The position numbers and the translations under genes were made by a program. From positions 62,001-126,000 of the forward strand of contig JAMKCF010000139.1 in the NCBI GenBank assembly GCA_023634235.1: a stretch of DNA of 64,000 nucleotides, in the 5' to 3' direction. This DNA is from Pisaster brevispinus (lineage: Eukaryota > Echinodermata > Asteroidea > Forcipulatida > Asteriidae). A model generated the notes under the pieces. That model had not been told where the DNA came from and searched no databases. It worked only from the letters and a program-made list of their open reading frames with translations. Shown one piece after another: positions 1-13,647 of this stretch. The first letter of the stretch is position 1; each line of letters starts with the position of its first letter.

Positions 1-20
1 CACGTGTATACAGTGTAGTG

Positions 21-70
21 CAACGATTGGACAATGGGCGCACGGTCGAGCGCGCGCATGCGCCGTGAAT
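21..70. promoter_or_regulatory. Promoter-like GC-rich patch (NRF1-like, inverted CCAAT)
   Basis: A GC-rich island in AT-rich surroundings holds an inverted CCAAT core (ATTGG, 26-30) and a GCGCATGCGC palindrome (about 54-63) that matches the NRF1 core. A CACGTG E-box lies at 1-6. Spacing of such motifs is typical of TATA-less metazoan promoters, and a short acidic reading frame starts about 230 bp downstream. No transcription start can be seen and the patch is cut by the window edge. Confidence 0.25.
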
Positions 71-290
71 GGGATTGCTTGTTTATTCATAGTCAGGTGA
101 CTGCCATGTGACTGTTTATAGAGTGCGTGCCACGCGAAAACACAGCACAATACCTGTCAAATCTGTCCAACTCAACTGACTTCTCTTGCTCGAAGCGTAA
201 ATATTTTCATAATTATTTACTATTTTAGCCAACATATCTTGTTTTAAGCAACAGGTTTTCTATACTGTTTCGTTAATTATTTGCTTAAGT

Positions 291-522
291 ATGGGTTTGA
301 AGAATCAGTGTCTGGCTGAAGCTTTGAATGATCTCCGTAAGGAGAAAGACACGATTAGTTTCGTGGAACAATGGTGGAACGGAAGATTTCGTTGTTAACT
401 TCCGATGTGAAAATGACGATGTTGAATCAGAAAACGATTCGGAATCTGATTCCACAGGGCCATTTTCAGCAGGAGATAACGAAAAGATCGACCCTGACAG
501 CAAAATGTTAACCCAAAGATGA
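291..522 (+). other. Possible first exon(s) of an unknown acidic protein
   Basis: An ATG at 291 opens a 35-codon frame (MGLKNQCLAEAL...), ending at 396-398. A second frame, open through 522, carries a Ser/Asp/Glu-rich run around 410-470 and would continue the first if one base were skipped near 370-380. The acidic, low-complexity composition is more protein-like than most frames in the window, and the promoter-like patch lies upstream. I recognise no domain. It may be a first exon, a decayed gene or chance. There is no second copy of it in the window. Confidence 0.18.
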
Positions 523-3500
523 TTTCAAAATGTATTAATTAACTCAAGTTCGATCTTACTAAAGAAGAAGGCAAACCATGTTGACTGTGTTAGATTTAAT
601 AGAAGGAAATAATTACATTTGTAAACTTTTTTTTTTTTTTTTAACTTAAATTTTTTAGCCCCAAAATAGTATTAATCCTGAATAGCGGGCTGATTTAAGA
701 GTTTTAGTAAACAACTCAAGCTGATAGTTAAAAAAAAATTTGTTTTAAATGAAATATTTTTTTTCTCCAAAAAGCTCTTGTTTTCACAAAAAATTACATA
801 ATTTTAATTCATAGGGTTTAAATAGCCAGTGTTCATTTGTTTAACTTTAAGAAAAAGCTAAATTCACCAAAAAATGGTCTAAACTCTTCAAAATAATTCT
901 CAAGTGTGTGTTTGTTATTTTAAAATTTGCAAAAAATTATAAGAAATAGCACAGTATGCAAGTTAATTTTAAAAAATAGCGATAAAGTGCATTAAATGAA
1001 ACGCAAAGTATTTTGTACTTTAAAAGTCATAACAAACACTTGGTGAAATTTTCAGACGAATAGTCTAACGGGAACGTACTCGTTGCTAGGGACTTTCACA
1101 AGAACTTGGTATTAAAATACTTTAAAATCAGTGTAAAGTATAAAAGGCTGTTTCTCCATAACCTATTTTGACAAAAATGGCAATTATTTGTATGCAAATT
1201 AGAGTATAACTCTGGATTGCAAAATGCTACAGACTTCTAAAATACACCAAATTAAAGCTGAGAGAAAGACCTTTCCATCCATGTATCTAACTCCAGAATG
1301 ATTTTTTGCGACATAAGGGCCATTTTTGCAGAGCCGGTCACATATGTATTAACAAAACATATGAGAGAGCAAAGTCAAATTTATTTAGCAAAGGGCACTT
1401 CCATTGGAAAATCTGAATTGCTAAGGAAAACTTTTGGAGGGGCACCGAGGCTAAGAACAGGGGATCACAAGGGCCATTTGGCCTCCAAATAAGTCCAGGC
1501 ATGATGATGACCAGGCACGCATGCACTTTCAATTTGTTGAATGCAAAATCTCTCTAATCTAAAGATTTCAAACTTTAGCCATCACTTATGACTAAGCAAG
1601 TCAGCTGTGACATACTGTACATTATTCAAATCTAACTCACAAATAGCCACAGAATTTGACAGATACGACAGAACTAGATCGATAACATACGCCCTGATTA
1701 TTGTGAATAATGTGGGGGGGAGGGGTACGACTTAGAGCAATGTAGTGTTATGCCTTATAACAAGACGGCTCTCTTAGTGTATGTATAGACATTAGACAAT
1801 ATGTATTAGTAAATTAACCCTCCTACTATTAGCATGTTTCTCAAGACAACCAACCCTTACTCCATTATGCCACAACAGTGGCATTTTGAGGCATACGCAT
1901 GCTAATGTTGAGAGTAGAGCCACTGCCAAAGGTGCTTCAAATGAGAGTGGTAAACTAGAGAAGAACTGCGCTCAATCTGAAATGGAATTTTGACCACTGT
2001 TGAAAGAGATTAGGTTCTCAATCTTGGTCAATTTCTGCAGTGGCAATCTGTGGCATTGATGGATCACAGAAACAGTTACAAAGACACAAAAGTATTGCAA
2101 TATGGCTTACTTCATCATTGTGTCATTGCATAGGAGTTCATTAAGGCATCTTTGAGTGTGCGAACTTTGCCCCTCAAACGACGTGCAGCAAATTTACAGG
2201 ACCCTATCCCATCCCCCATTTTTTAAAGTAAATATGTACACAAAGGAATTGACACCCAAAATGGTAGAAGTGCATGTTCTGGAGATGCAATCTGGGTAAT
2301 GTCCGTCCATTTCTATAATCGATTTATCAGAAATTCAATATCGAGTAAACTACCTGGCAAACACTCTCACACAATACTTTACATTTTTTTGTAAACATGG
2401 GACAAACACAAATTTTCCTCAGTTCTCCACATTTGGAAGGTAACATTTCACCATTTCTACTAGGAAACAAACACTAACTTGCCACAGAATCAAGAGTTTC
2501 AAATTCAGTTTTCCCGCGCAATTTGCAAGAGCCAAACCACCAAAATCACTGGACACTTATCCTTGCTTTAAACAAAAGGAACCAACCAGCCAACCACCCG
2601 CGACTCTGATACACATGTATAGAGTTGGATTATTGCCTTGACAACACATTAACATTGGACACCCATATCACCTCTTCAACCTCTCTTTGGACACACCATG
2701 GACACTCCAACATCGCAGAAGGGAAAGAGAAAGCCAAGTGACATGAACCAGTTAACAAACATACCAGTCCTTTCCAGGACTACCACAATTCCAAAAGAAG
2801 AAATAAACCATAACCATGTCATTCAAACATACAACGGCAAATCCAAATGTATTAGCAATAAAAAATTCACCACAAAATCTTTCTCTTTAAAATTTGTCTA
2901 AACATAACTTCTGTTTAACAGGTTCACCGTTCATACTATAACGGCAAGCTGAATCACATTTTTACATTACTCTAAATTTTAATGGTTCAAGAAGAGTATT
3001 ATTCTTACCCTTTTAGTGAAAGAAATTTTGCAATTTCCAAACCAACATTTTTATAACTAAACCTTCCTTCTTTTGAATTTAGTTGATTTGTTCACTACTC
3101 TGCAGGCCTTGAACTTTACTCTTGAAGGGGCATGGCAATTTTTCTCTGGTAAGGGGCACTCTTTGAAGAAAATGTAAATTTGTATCGGAACTTTGCAACA
3201 ATTGCTGTGGGTGCCTTGGGTTTTTTTCGGACCAGACTCTATTCAAACTTTTGTTAAATCCCTACAAAGAATGTTTTTGAGTGTCTCAACATTATTTCCC
3301 ACTGAAGAATGTTAGTTGCAAAACCGGTCACTTTCTAACAAAAAGCATCACTTAAAACTAATATCTTCATTCGGATAGAAAACAAACCTACTTGAATCAA
3401 GCATGACAAATACTCATGTCTTTCACAAGACATGAGTTCTACCGATTCTTTTAGAGTCTCACACACCGCAACTGAAGATTGCCCAAATTGAGGCATGGAA

Positions 3501-3750
3501 ACATGTTATTGCTAAGAAGAGGTTCTAATAAAATATCCATGCGGTCTCACTCTACCACCCCACACTTCTAATGAAGCGATTGTCAAAATGGCTCCTTTGA
3601 ACACACTTAATTTTTTTGCCTACCACATTCCCCTGTCACAATGACAAACATTGCTAATGTAATGAACTGACATGGACCCTACCCATAAAACTTGTAACAA
3701 TTGTTTTTCAACTTTCTGGTTTTCAAGTCAACAGTCATAAAGTGTCGCTG
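523..3750. other. Unique-looking AT-rich noncoding stretch
   Basis: No convincing gene, tRNA-like sequence or terminal inverted repeat was found here. The longest open frames are under 70 codons with no recognisable motif. The sequence is A/T-rich with poly-T and poly-A runs (for example near 630). It is not repeated elsewhere in the window, unlike the sequence that starts at about 3,752. Confidence 0.5.
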
Positions 3751-5188
3751 ATATGAACAGCGCTATAATTAATTTACTATATCAACTATTTCCTGTGTGC
3801 AAGATAACACCTAAAAACAGCGCCTAATATACTTAAGACCGACAGTTTAAAAAGGCTGCATACTGTATATAGCGGTTTACGCTTGATCCTCCGCACTGGT
3901 TAGTCCGAACAATATAAAATTGCACAGCGAATCTATTATTTCAATAGCAGCGACTCCAGGTAAGAAAAGTATTTTATATTGGTCTGTTCTTGTCTCTAAA
4001 GACATTGCATCATCAGCTAAGTCGATTGTTACAGTTTTGTGCCCATTAGTGTACGATGTCACAATACCACAGCACGTGTATTGACTGTCTATGGGAAGGA
4101 GGTTGATCACCTCGCGAGGCAAGCTGTAAGAAAGGTTTTTGGATCGTTTTTGCTTTGGTTTTTATTCTCTTTCTACATTATGAGGATGATTTAGCTGTCA
4201 TAAGGAATATAGATGATGTCTTAATTGTAAAACTTTACAAATTTTTACGGCAAGTGAGGAAAAAATATATATGCCTGTGCAACTCTACCAGGAGTAAAGA
4301 ATAAACGGCGTCGTCCATTGAGCTGAAATCATCTTTACAGCTAGCTGAGGTCAGTTACATTTACACCAGAAAACAAACTGCTTAATTGTTTTTTCTTATA
4401 CTAAAGCCCTAAAATTTTCTGGATAATCTGACACTCTTTTGGTGTTCTTGATACCATTTAGGAACATCAACATTTTAGATAACGTCAAAGTTTTAGATTT
4501 ATCAAAGTTTTCAATATTTCTATACGATTTTTTTAAAAGTGACTTTGGCAATATCAATGTCAAAGTAGTATGGAGTATTTGAGTAATATAGATATATCGA
4601 CTGACATTAGTTCCGGGTCTGCAAGGGGTCAATAAGAGGATAAACAATCTTCCTTCCATAAGCAAATTAAACATGTCACCCATCATCACATTTGATACAT
4701 CATATATGACTGGATGCTCCAATTTGTTATTTGTTTTAAATGAGATGTCACCCAACTAACAAGGCCAGACGCTGATGGCCACTTCAAGGTGAGGGCTACA
4801 CATAACTGATTTGGGCTGTCGACCCAGATCAACTGTCACCAGGGGCTTGTTGCCGCCCACATGTACTCCTTGGGATTGAAACAGGGTAACCCCCTTCACA
4901 GTCTGTCATGATAAACTCTCGCACATCAAAATTAACCCTCCCACTTTTCGGTAGATTGCCATCAAAATTGGGCACAAAAAGAACCCTTATTCATTTGATT
5001 AAAAACTGAGAGTAATTAAATGCTACAGTTTGTGTGTTTGTCACCCGACAAACAAAAGGAGTTCAAGAGCAAGTGAATGAAATGCTGAAAGAGTTTACAG
5101 ATTGCGTAAAATCGCGTGCACGCCTGATGACTACCTATTTATTCAGTACTTTCCCCAAGTTGTGTTAAAACAAAATCCACCAGCAAAT

Positions 5189-5271
5189 CACTTGGGCGGG
5201 ATTCGAACCCACAACCTTTGCATTGCTATGAGCAGATGACTTACCACTAGACCACTGAGCAAGCCGAGTGG
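5189..5271 (-). repeat. tRNA-derived SINE head
   Basis: Read on the minus strand, this has an A-box-like TCTAGTGGTAAGTC and a B-box GGTTCGAATCCC. The distal arms pair imperfectly (CACTCGG with CCAAGTG), as expected for a decayed tRNA-like head. The paralogous position in block B (50,643-50,731) carries the same sequence with 6 extra bases, so it predates the duplication. Extra bases between the presumed acceptor and D regions argue against a functional tRNA. Confidence 0.65.
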
Positions 5272-6539
5272 TTTGCAACAGAACTCGGGAAAGTTTGCCT
5301 ATAGTGCTTCATACAAGGTCGTAAGGGTAAAAACAAATTATATTCTTTATCCCCGATGCAAAATTAACATCTTATAAAGCCTGATGACATCATCAATATT
5401 ATTTTGATGACGGAAATTGCTGGTCACTTGTCATTCCATGCAATGAAACCATGCCTAAATTCCCTTCTGTGTTGACCACAAAGCTGAAATTTTGACTTTG
5501 GAATAATTCTCACCTTCTGTTTTAAAGCGAAAGTCAAGGTAAACATTTCTGCTGATGAAGAGATTGTTAAAAAAAAGTAATGGTTTGCTCAATAGTTTAT
5601 TTTCGTTAGTTATTCAATTTTGACCTCCAGTGACAAAAGTATGATCTCATTGTTCTGGTGTCGCCTTTATTAAATGTTTACCTGTTGACTTTCAAGGCTC
5701 AAATCAGAATCAGGTACAATTTATTTGATGAAAAACAGTGGAATAACATTATATAAAAACATTGGAAATGCCACTCATCACCAAAGATAGATTTCACTTT
5801 TAAGGACATGTAGGCAATGGAAACATACATTATTTTGCCCTATAGCACAGAGGTTTGCCATTAAGTGATTGGCAAAAGATAATGTTGCCTGCATCAGAAA
5901 CAAAAATAAATAAATGAAATAATAATAAATACAGCTATGTTATGCAGAGATGCTTTGTCATTATGACAAGTGGAATATTCAATCTTATTTATGTGCTATT
6001 GCTAATAAATTAATAAAGGGAAAATTGTTAATAAATGAAAAGTAACAGAGTTGCTTAATTTGCCTGGCCTGTTGCCTGAAAGAGTGAAGTACTGTTATTT
6101 TTTAAGTGACCATACATAAATCTTCCTTTAGATAATAACCTGAACTATTTTAACAAATCAAACCCTTCCCTGAAATATAAGTTTCCAAATTATATGATAC
6201 ATGTACTTGTTCTAATAAGCTGTCAGTGTGAGTATAACGGCCATGTCTCACCAGTTCCAGGCAACCTCAAAAAAGAAAACATTCATCCTTTGATCTTGAT
6301 CCCAATTTTGTTAGGAATAAGTGTTGGAAAAATAACTCCTGTTCAACCGAAGTGTTCCTTTTGCAAGCAGTTTGGTTGGTTGCCTCCACGTTGCCAGTAA
6401 AAACCTGCCCATTGTCGCATGGCCTTAATTTTACTAGCCTGATAAGCGGTTAATACTTAGAATGGAATTTTGAAAATTATTCTGAACATTTAAATGGAAA
6501 ATTTTCAGAAATTTTGAAACCCATTGCTAGAGGGCGCAT

Positions 6540-7455
6540 TTTAAGAGTTACATTTTTACTTGGTGTTGGCACCATGCCAACACTGAGCCACAAGTGCGCT
6601 CTCCACGCAAGGTGTATACACCCAATGCTCACATTGAGGTATTGGCTGCGTGGAAATGTCCATAAGGTAAATAACCATAGCGGTATTTTTGATTACATGT
6701 GGTGGTGTCCATGTTACTCCAAATAAAAAGCAGCAATGTTTTGCCACGTAACATTCCAATCAACAAAAGAATTTGTTACATTCAAGACCAATCTTTACAT
6801 ACCAAATGCAGGCAAAATTATGACAAATGTAAGCTTTTAAACGCTTTAAATTTGCATCGGAAAAATTTTTTCTTATTGCCATATCTTAAGTCTTGGTCAC
6901 TGATTAAAATTACACTTTCCAGTTGTCTATATATTATATGTTTTTGTTTCTTTGTTGACTTAGCTATGGTGTCATTGATATTAGTTTCTATAGGCTTGCA
7001 TTAAAAACTTCGTCAATTAATACCATCCCCAAATTCCCTACTGCTTTGGTTTGACTGCTGACAATGACATGAATGAGGCTGTTTTTTTGTTTTTTTTCAC
7101 TTCAACTTCCTGTTTTTATCGGGAAGACAAGGTCAAATCGGGGTCATCTCTGTGTGACTTTCGCAAAGCTTTTGAAAGACCTTTTATGACACATGGATCG
7201 TTTTAAAACAGCTTCAGTACTTCTTGAGTTATGATTTTTTGAGATAATAAACTTTGATTTAATGTATTTCATCAACTGAGGATGTTATCATGATGTCATT
7301 ACTACACTGTACATGTACTTGACCGTTTTCAAGTTAGAGGCAACATTTTTAGGATCATCTACAACATTTGTATTCTACCTACATGTAAAATTTAAAGATG
7401 ATATAAACTTCACAGCTATGCAAAAAAGGTACTTGGGCTGTTGCCCGAACACATG
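6540..7455 (+). repeat. Old, decayed member of the hairpin-tailed repeat class
   Basis: This interval has the sentence-like structure of the hairpin-tailed family: short blocks around a TTCC...GGAAG palindrome (7,100-7,130), 'gagttatgattttt' stretches, a GATG/TGATGTCAT block and, near the end, a short GGGCTGTTGCCCGAACAC hairpin (about 7,436-7,453). Block B has the matching copy at about 53,080-53,980. It is much more diverged than the array at 9,262-15,421, so assignment to the same family is tentative. Confidence 0.4.
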
Positions 7456-8569
7456 ATTAATAATAATCAACAAAAAATCATTTACAACTAAAAATAATTT
7501 GAGCTGATTGGTACTTTGAAGAACGTACGAAGTACCCCCCCCCCCAAAAAAAAAGAGAAAAAAAGTCATTTGCGTTTACTTCGATGATGCAGCATACTAG
7601 TGACGTAATGTTTACGCATTAGGTAACTTCTTTAATCATACAGCACCCACGAGGCAAAACATTATCCTTTGTTATTTTTACAGGGTTTGCCATTATTATC
7701 TGTACAAAGACACAATGACATGTTAAGTTTCTGTCTTCCTTATTTTTCGGATTAAAGTTTCTGTGAAGTAAGTGTTGACTTGCCACGTCCCAAGTTTCTC
7801 ATTTAATGACCCCTCACATCATTGGTTTGTTTTTTTGCTACCCTCATATTTGGATCACCCAAATAATGGACAAAACTTTTCCCATCCATTTTTGGTGAAA
7901 ATGTTAGGGTGATTCAAAAAATTAATCTTACAACTGAATTCAATCAGATTTTTTCAATTAAAACCTTCATGACCATCCACATTTTGAAACATTATTTGGG
8001 GTGGTTTACTGGTACTTAAATAAAATCACAACAATCGGAAAAAATGCTCACATGACAGATGTAAAGTGGTACATTTTGTTCTATTGCCTGACAAGTTTCT
8101 GTCTTGTCAGGAGTTTAGCGCACATTCACAAAAGATTATTTTGATCAGGCATTTCAACCAAATCAGAATAAAAATGAAAGAAATTATGAGAAACATTTCC
8201 AACTATCAAACATACAAAAGTGAACTCTCTGATTAAAAATCATGTGTTTATGTTTTTAATCATTACCAATGAAGTACCATTCCTTTATTATTGTCCAATG
8301 GTAAAATACTACAAAGAAGAAGAAGGTAGAAGATAAAAGGGATTTGAAACTTTAGTAAACATCTCCCATGAGTGGGATTTGAAATATTGCATGGTGGAGA
8401 TACAGGCTTTGAGCTTCGCTCTTGAAGTGGCACGACAGTTTCCTCCCTGGTAAGGCGCATTTCTATGAGGAATATGTCAATTTGTTTTGGATTTTTGCAA
8501 AGGGTACCACAGCAAAATCACAGGGCACTGTGGCAATTGCTGTGGGTGCTGTGGGTTGAATCAAGGCCT

Positions 8570-9255
8570 GGAGATACAATCTAGACAGGTTTGTGGTAAC
8601 ACCATGGAAATATCTCCCATGAGTAGGATTTGAAACTTTGCAGGGTGGAGATTCAATCTAGAGAGGTTTGTGGTAACACCATGTAAATATCTCCCATGTG
8701 TAGGATTTGAAACTTTGCATGGTGGAGATACAATCTAGAGTGGTAACACCATTTAAATATCTCCCATGTGTAGGACTTGAAACTTTGCAGGGTGGAGATA
8801 CAATCTAGACAGGTTTGTGGTAACACCATGTAAATATCTCCAATGTGTAGGATTTGAAACTTTGCATGGTGGAGATACAATCTAGAGTGGTAACACCATG
8901 TAAATATATCCCATGTGTAGGATTTGAAACTTTGCAGGGTGGAGATACATGTACAATCTACATAGGTTTGTGGCAACACCATGTAAATATCTCTCAAGTG
9001 TAGGATTTGAAACTTTGCAGGGTGGACATACAATCTAGAGAGGTTTGTGGTAACACCACAGAAATATCTCAAATGATTAGGATTTGAAACTTTGCAGGGT
9101 GGAGATACAATCTAGAGAGGTATGTGGCAACACCATGTAAATATCTCTCAAGTGTAGGATTTGAAACTTTGCAGGGTGGACATACAATCTAGAGAGGTTT
9201 GTGGTAACACCACAGAAATATCTCAAATGATTAGGATTTGAAACTTTGCAGGGTG
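8570..9255. repeat. Minisatellite, about 9 units of about 69-77 bp
   Basis: Units begin GGAGATACAATCTAGA, continue through GTGGTAACACCATG and end with GGATTTGAAACTTTGCA. Some units lack a 7-base AGGTTTG piece, which gives alternating lengths. The paralogous site in block B (about 55,138-55,207) holds essentially one unit, so the array expanded after, or collapsed since, the duplication. Open frames through it are periodic and not coding. Confidence 0.85.
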
Positions 9256-9337
9256 AAAATACAATAATAACTAGACATAAGAATTTGTTTGATAAACAAA
9301 ATGTTTTAAAACTGTACTTTGAACTGTTTTTAACCTG

Positions 9338-9352
9338 CCGCCAGATGGCGCT
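9338..9352 (+). promoter_or_regulatory. CTCF-core-like motif
   Basis: CCGCCAGATGGCGCT is the closest match to the CTCF consensus in the window. It lies in the first unit of the hairpin-tailed array, about 80 bp from its left end. Confidence 0.35.
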
Positions 9353-12300
9353 CTTAAATCTTATTTTTTAACCAGACCCTTGTAAGACTAAAACTTCGTT
9401 AAAATCAACTCCAAAAAAGTTGCCACTTTTAATTACAGTGCACTTTCGGTTTTAACCGGAAGTAAAGGACACGTAAATTCACGCAAACAAATTAAAATCG
9501 AAGACCTATATTACTTTTGTATAATCCCAGAAAAAGCAACCCAGGGTCTCTTATTCTCGAATTAATAATAATTTTCAAAGATTTAAATATTAAAGGACAT
9601 AGATTTCCGAGGCGGCATCTGTCACAGAGCGAGCAAATAATAATATTTCAGAGCGGGATAAAAGCATGAACAGATGTTTGAAATATCGCCATCATGCTTG
9701 GGGAATGTATTGCTTAAGTTTCTGTTACGTGGGACTGTACACACACACACACAGGCCTGGTGGACTTTGAACTTTATGATTCACTTCTATGACGTGTTTT
9801 CCATTAAGCATCAGACAGACACAAGGGAACTAAATTCACACTGAACTTTGAATGAGTTTGGGTTTTTATGTGCGGAACGTACAAGAATAAGCATTGCAAT
9901 GATGAAGATTTCCAAGGCGGCTTCTATCACAGAGCGAGCCAAAAATAGTGTCCCAGCAGAGCGCGGGATAAAAGCATGAACAGTTATATGATACAGCCCA
10001 CTTACATTTCTGTTATGTGGGACTATACGCACAGGCTTGGTGGACTTTGGACCTTATGAATAACGGAGTGGAACAGTTAGCTACAATGCTTTTCTGTATA
10101 CAAAGTTTATACAATGTTAATACTAACGTTGGCTGTAACGCCCGTTTAGGACTAGAGGTTAAGGTCATATTGGTATCATATCTGTGCAAAAGTTTCGGCA
10201 GGATCACAAACCTACAATCTGATGTAAAAATTGTGATGAAATGATAACATGGATAAGTAGTTCTTGAGATATGAATTTTTGAAATTTTCAACTTCCGGTT
10301 TGAACCGGAAGTCAGGGTCAAAAGAGGTCGAACTTTGTGTAGCAGTTTTTGAGTCATAACAGGCCTATCCGATGATGTATAGATTGTAAAAATCCGATGT
10401 GTAGTTTTGCAGTTATGATTTTTTTCAAATATTAAACTTTGATTTAACGTAACTCAACACCTGATGACGTCATCATGACGTATTAACTGAAGCGGTTTCA
10501 TCTCCTAATAAATATCTAACTATATGTGAAGTTTCAAGTTCATATAAGCTTGGAAAGGGCACTTTTGTTAGCGGACAAGGGATGCTGAGAAGAAGAAGAA
10601 TAAGAAGTATTAAGACTAGACAAAAAGTTTTTATTGCATAACAAAAACAAGGTGTTCGGTGTAGACATTTTCGAGTTAGCAGAGGTAGTGTTTTCAAAAA
10701 GAAAACAGAAAAAACATAACTTAGTACGACAAATTGATACGTAAAGTGAATGGTAGAAGATTTCGTCTTTGAAATAAAAAACTTTGATAAATTTAATACT
10801 GATGAAATCATTCCGTTTTCACAGCTCATTTTATTTGCAAGACATTGAGATTCATAAGTATCTGCTAAGTTTTTGAAATTGTTACAGGCTTTCAGTTATT
10901 GCTTTGCTGGAATTTTTGCTGGAAAGTCCTATGGGTAAAACAGTATTTGATATAGAGGGACCATTTGATTTCAAGATCATATTGTTTGCAGGCCTCAAAA
11001 CGTGGACTGGGAGTGATGTTTTTCACTTAAGCTCTCAGTTTTGACCAGAATTGAAGCTCACAGGGAGACACAGTTTGTGTAATCCTTGGGGATGGTGCAA
11101 GTTATGTATTTATAACAATTTTGGTTCTCCGGATATAAATTGCTTACATATTAAAGGTTAATTTAATGTAAGGACGCCATCAAGTCGTCATCATCCCGAA
11201 AATAACTGCGGTTTCATCTACACACTCAGGTCTAAGTATGTAAAGTTTTAGGTCTCAACCCCTTTTTGGTTAATGGGATATGAGGTTTTTAAGAATGAAA
11301 TAAGCATATCAACATGATTGTACACAAACAAAAGGAATGCCCCCTCTTTTGAACGGTGATTTTGAAACAAAGCTAACCATTTTAATCACCGTGTCTGGAG
11401 GGCATACTCAGCGGGCCTAGAGCGCCTTTGGCAGGCATGGTCAGGTCGATCAACGTGACATGGGTCTCAGTGTTTGATGAGAAACGAACCAATGTCATTC
11501 TTTTTCAGTTGAATTTTTTGTCACTTAGTAAAAGTCATACAAATCCCTAAAGCAGGTTGACATCTCAGTAAAACCTCCTCTTTTATTCATTGTTTTCCAT
11601 TAAGCCATCAGACGAGCACAACGGAACTAAATACACACTGAACTTTGAATGAGTTGATTTTTTATGTGCAGGACAAGGTGTTGTTACAACGTAAAAGAAT
11701 AAGCAACACAGTGATGCACATTTCCGTTGTGTGGCACTATACGCAGAGGCTTCGTGGACTTTGAACCTTATGAACAATGGAGCGGAACAGTCAGCTAACA
11801 GTGCTTTTCTCTATACACAAATTAATTGCGGTTAATACTAGCATTGGCTGTAACGTCTGTTTAGGACCAGAAGTTAAGATAATATTGGTATTATTTGTAA
11901 GCAAAAGTTTGAGCAGGTTAACTGATATAAAAATTGTGATAATATAATGAAAAGTTCTTGAGATATGAATATTTGAAAGTTTTAACTTCCGGTTTGAACC
12001 GGAAATCAGGGTCAAATGAGGTTACATTGTGTGGAGCGTTTTTAGAGTCAAGACAGACCTATTCGATGATGTACAGATTGTGAAAATCCATTGTGTAGTT
12101 TTGGAGTTATGATTTTTTCAAATAATAACCTTTGAATTAATGTTACTCGACACCTGAAGACGTCATCATGACGAAATTAAAAACGGTTTCATCTTCTAAT
12201 GAATATATAGATGTGTAAAGTTTCAAGTTTATGTGAGCTTAGGAAGTGTGTCTTTGTAAGTGGACAATCGACAGCGAGAAGAAGAAGACGAAGTAAAAAA

Positions 12301-12845
12301 ATATATATAACTAGACATAAGTTTTTGTTGCATAACAAAAACAAGGTGTTCGGTGTAGACATTTTCGAGTTAGCAGAGGTAGTGTTTTCAAAGAGAAAAC
12401 CGAATAAACAAAACTTAGAACGAAAAATTGATAAGTAAAGTGAATGGTAAAAGATTTCGAAATTGAAATAAACACTTTGATAAATCTAAAAACTGATGAA
12501 ATCATTCTGTTTTCATAGCTCATTTTATTATCAAGACATTGAGATTCATAAGTATCTGCTAAGTTTTTGAAATTGTCACAGGTTTTCAGTTATTGTTTTG
12601 CTTGAATTGAAAGACCTATTGGTAAAACTTTTTTTCACATAGAGGGACCATCTGATTTCAAGATCATATTGTTTGCAGGCCCCAAAACGAGGACCAGGGG
12701 TGATTATTTTCACTTAAGCTTTCAGTTTTGACCAGAATTGAAGCTCATAGGGAGACACAATTAGTGTAATCATTGGGGATTGTGCAAGTTTTGTAAATTA
12801 TAACAATTTTGGTTCTCCGTATTTAAAATATTTACATATTAAAGG

Positions 12846-13647
12846 ACGGGTGAGTGCTGTTGTAGAGACAGACTTCGACTTTGCAGATGACATCGCTCTG
12901 GTCTCGGATTCGGTGCAAAAGGCACAAGCCCTGCTCCACACGGTGGAAAGCGAATGCAACAAGATTGGCCTGCAGATCTATGTCAAGAAGACGGAAGTCA
13001 TGTGCTTTAACATCGACACTGGGGATGTGAAAATCAACACCATGGATGGTACTACCCTTGCTGTGAGAGAAGACTTCATATACCTGGGCTCTCACATCAG
13101 ATCAACAGACAAGGACATCCGAGTAAGGACAGCACAGGCTTGGAAGGCATGCCAAAACCTCAAGAAGTTCTGGAGGTCTATGATGCCGGACAAACTCAAA
13201 CGAGCTCTTTTCCGTGCATCCGTGGAGTCCATCCTGCTCTACGGCTCTGAGGCATGGACCCTTACTACAAAGCAAGAGGCTCAAATTGATGGCTGTTACA
13301 CTCGCATGCTGAGGATGGCTCTAGACGTGTTTTGGAGAGACAAAGTCAGCAACGGTGTGCTCTATGGCAACCTGCCAAGGATCTCTACAACTATCAGGCT
13401 TAGGCATCTGCGATTGGCTGGACACTGCGTTCGACACCCAGATATAGCTGCAAGCCAACTCATTCTCTGGGAACCCACACATGGAGTAGCTTCTCGAGGT
13501 GGGCAGACGCTAACCTACGTGGACCAGTTGCGTCGTGATACTGAGCTAACCTCTGCAGCTGAGATCAGGACAGCCATGGGAGATCGTGATGTGTGGCGTG
13601 CTTTTGTTGCAGTCCGACGAGAGTCGACTTGATTGATTGATTGATTG
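12846..13647 (+). mobile_element. 5'-truncated non-LTR retrotransposon with TSD
   Basis: This 802-bp insertion interrupts the third hairpin-tailed unit. It is flanked by the 10-bp direct repeat ATATTAAAGG (12,836-12,845 and 13,648-13,657), which occurs once at the uninterrupted equivalent near 11,148. The insertion contains only the 3' part of a reverse-transcriptase frame and ends in a short (TGAT)n tail, the usual structure of a target-primed, 5'-truncated LINE. Its coding sequence is GC-richer than the surrounding host repeat, marking it as a recent arrival. Confidence 0.92.
12850..13632 (+). pseudogene. C-terminal fragment of non-LTR reverse transcriptase
   Basis: An uninterrupted 260-codon frame begins inside the palm domain. 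FADDIAL, the catalytic Asp-Asp motif, is at residues 11-17, followed by a primer-grip-like KKTEVM segment (about residues 45-50), a YLGSHI segment (about 78-83), LLYGSEAWTL (thumb/connection region, about 129-138) and a C-terminal domain with RLRHLRLAGHCVRHP (about 183-197). The N-terminal endonuclease and fingers are missing, so it cannot be autonomous. The frame stops just before the (TGAT)n tail. The style suggests an RTE/Jockey-like non-LTR clade, but I cannot fix the clade. The apparent GTG start has no significance because the frame is truncated at the insertion point. Confidence 0.9.

Noticed and set aside
8653..9072. 139-codon minus-strand frame
   Set aside because: It is a translation of the ~77-bp minisatellite, repeating YMVLPQ-type residues, and is absent from the single-unit paralogue.
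12211..12438. Plus-strand frame across the junction of hairpin-tailed units
   Set aside because: It reads through the GAAGAAG purine run, giving an Arg/Lys-rich artefact; other units do not keep the frame.
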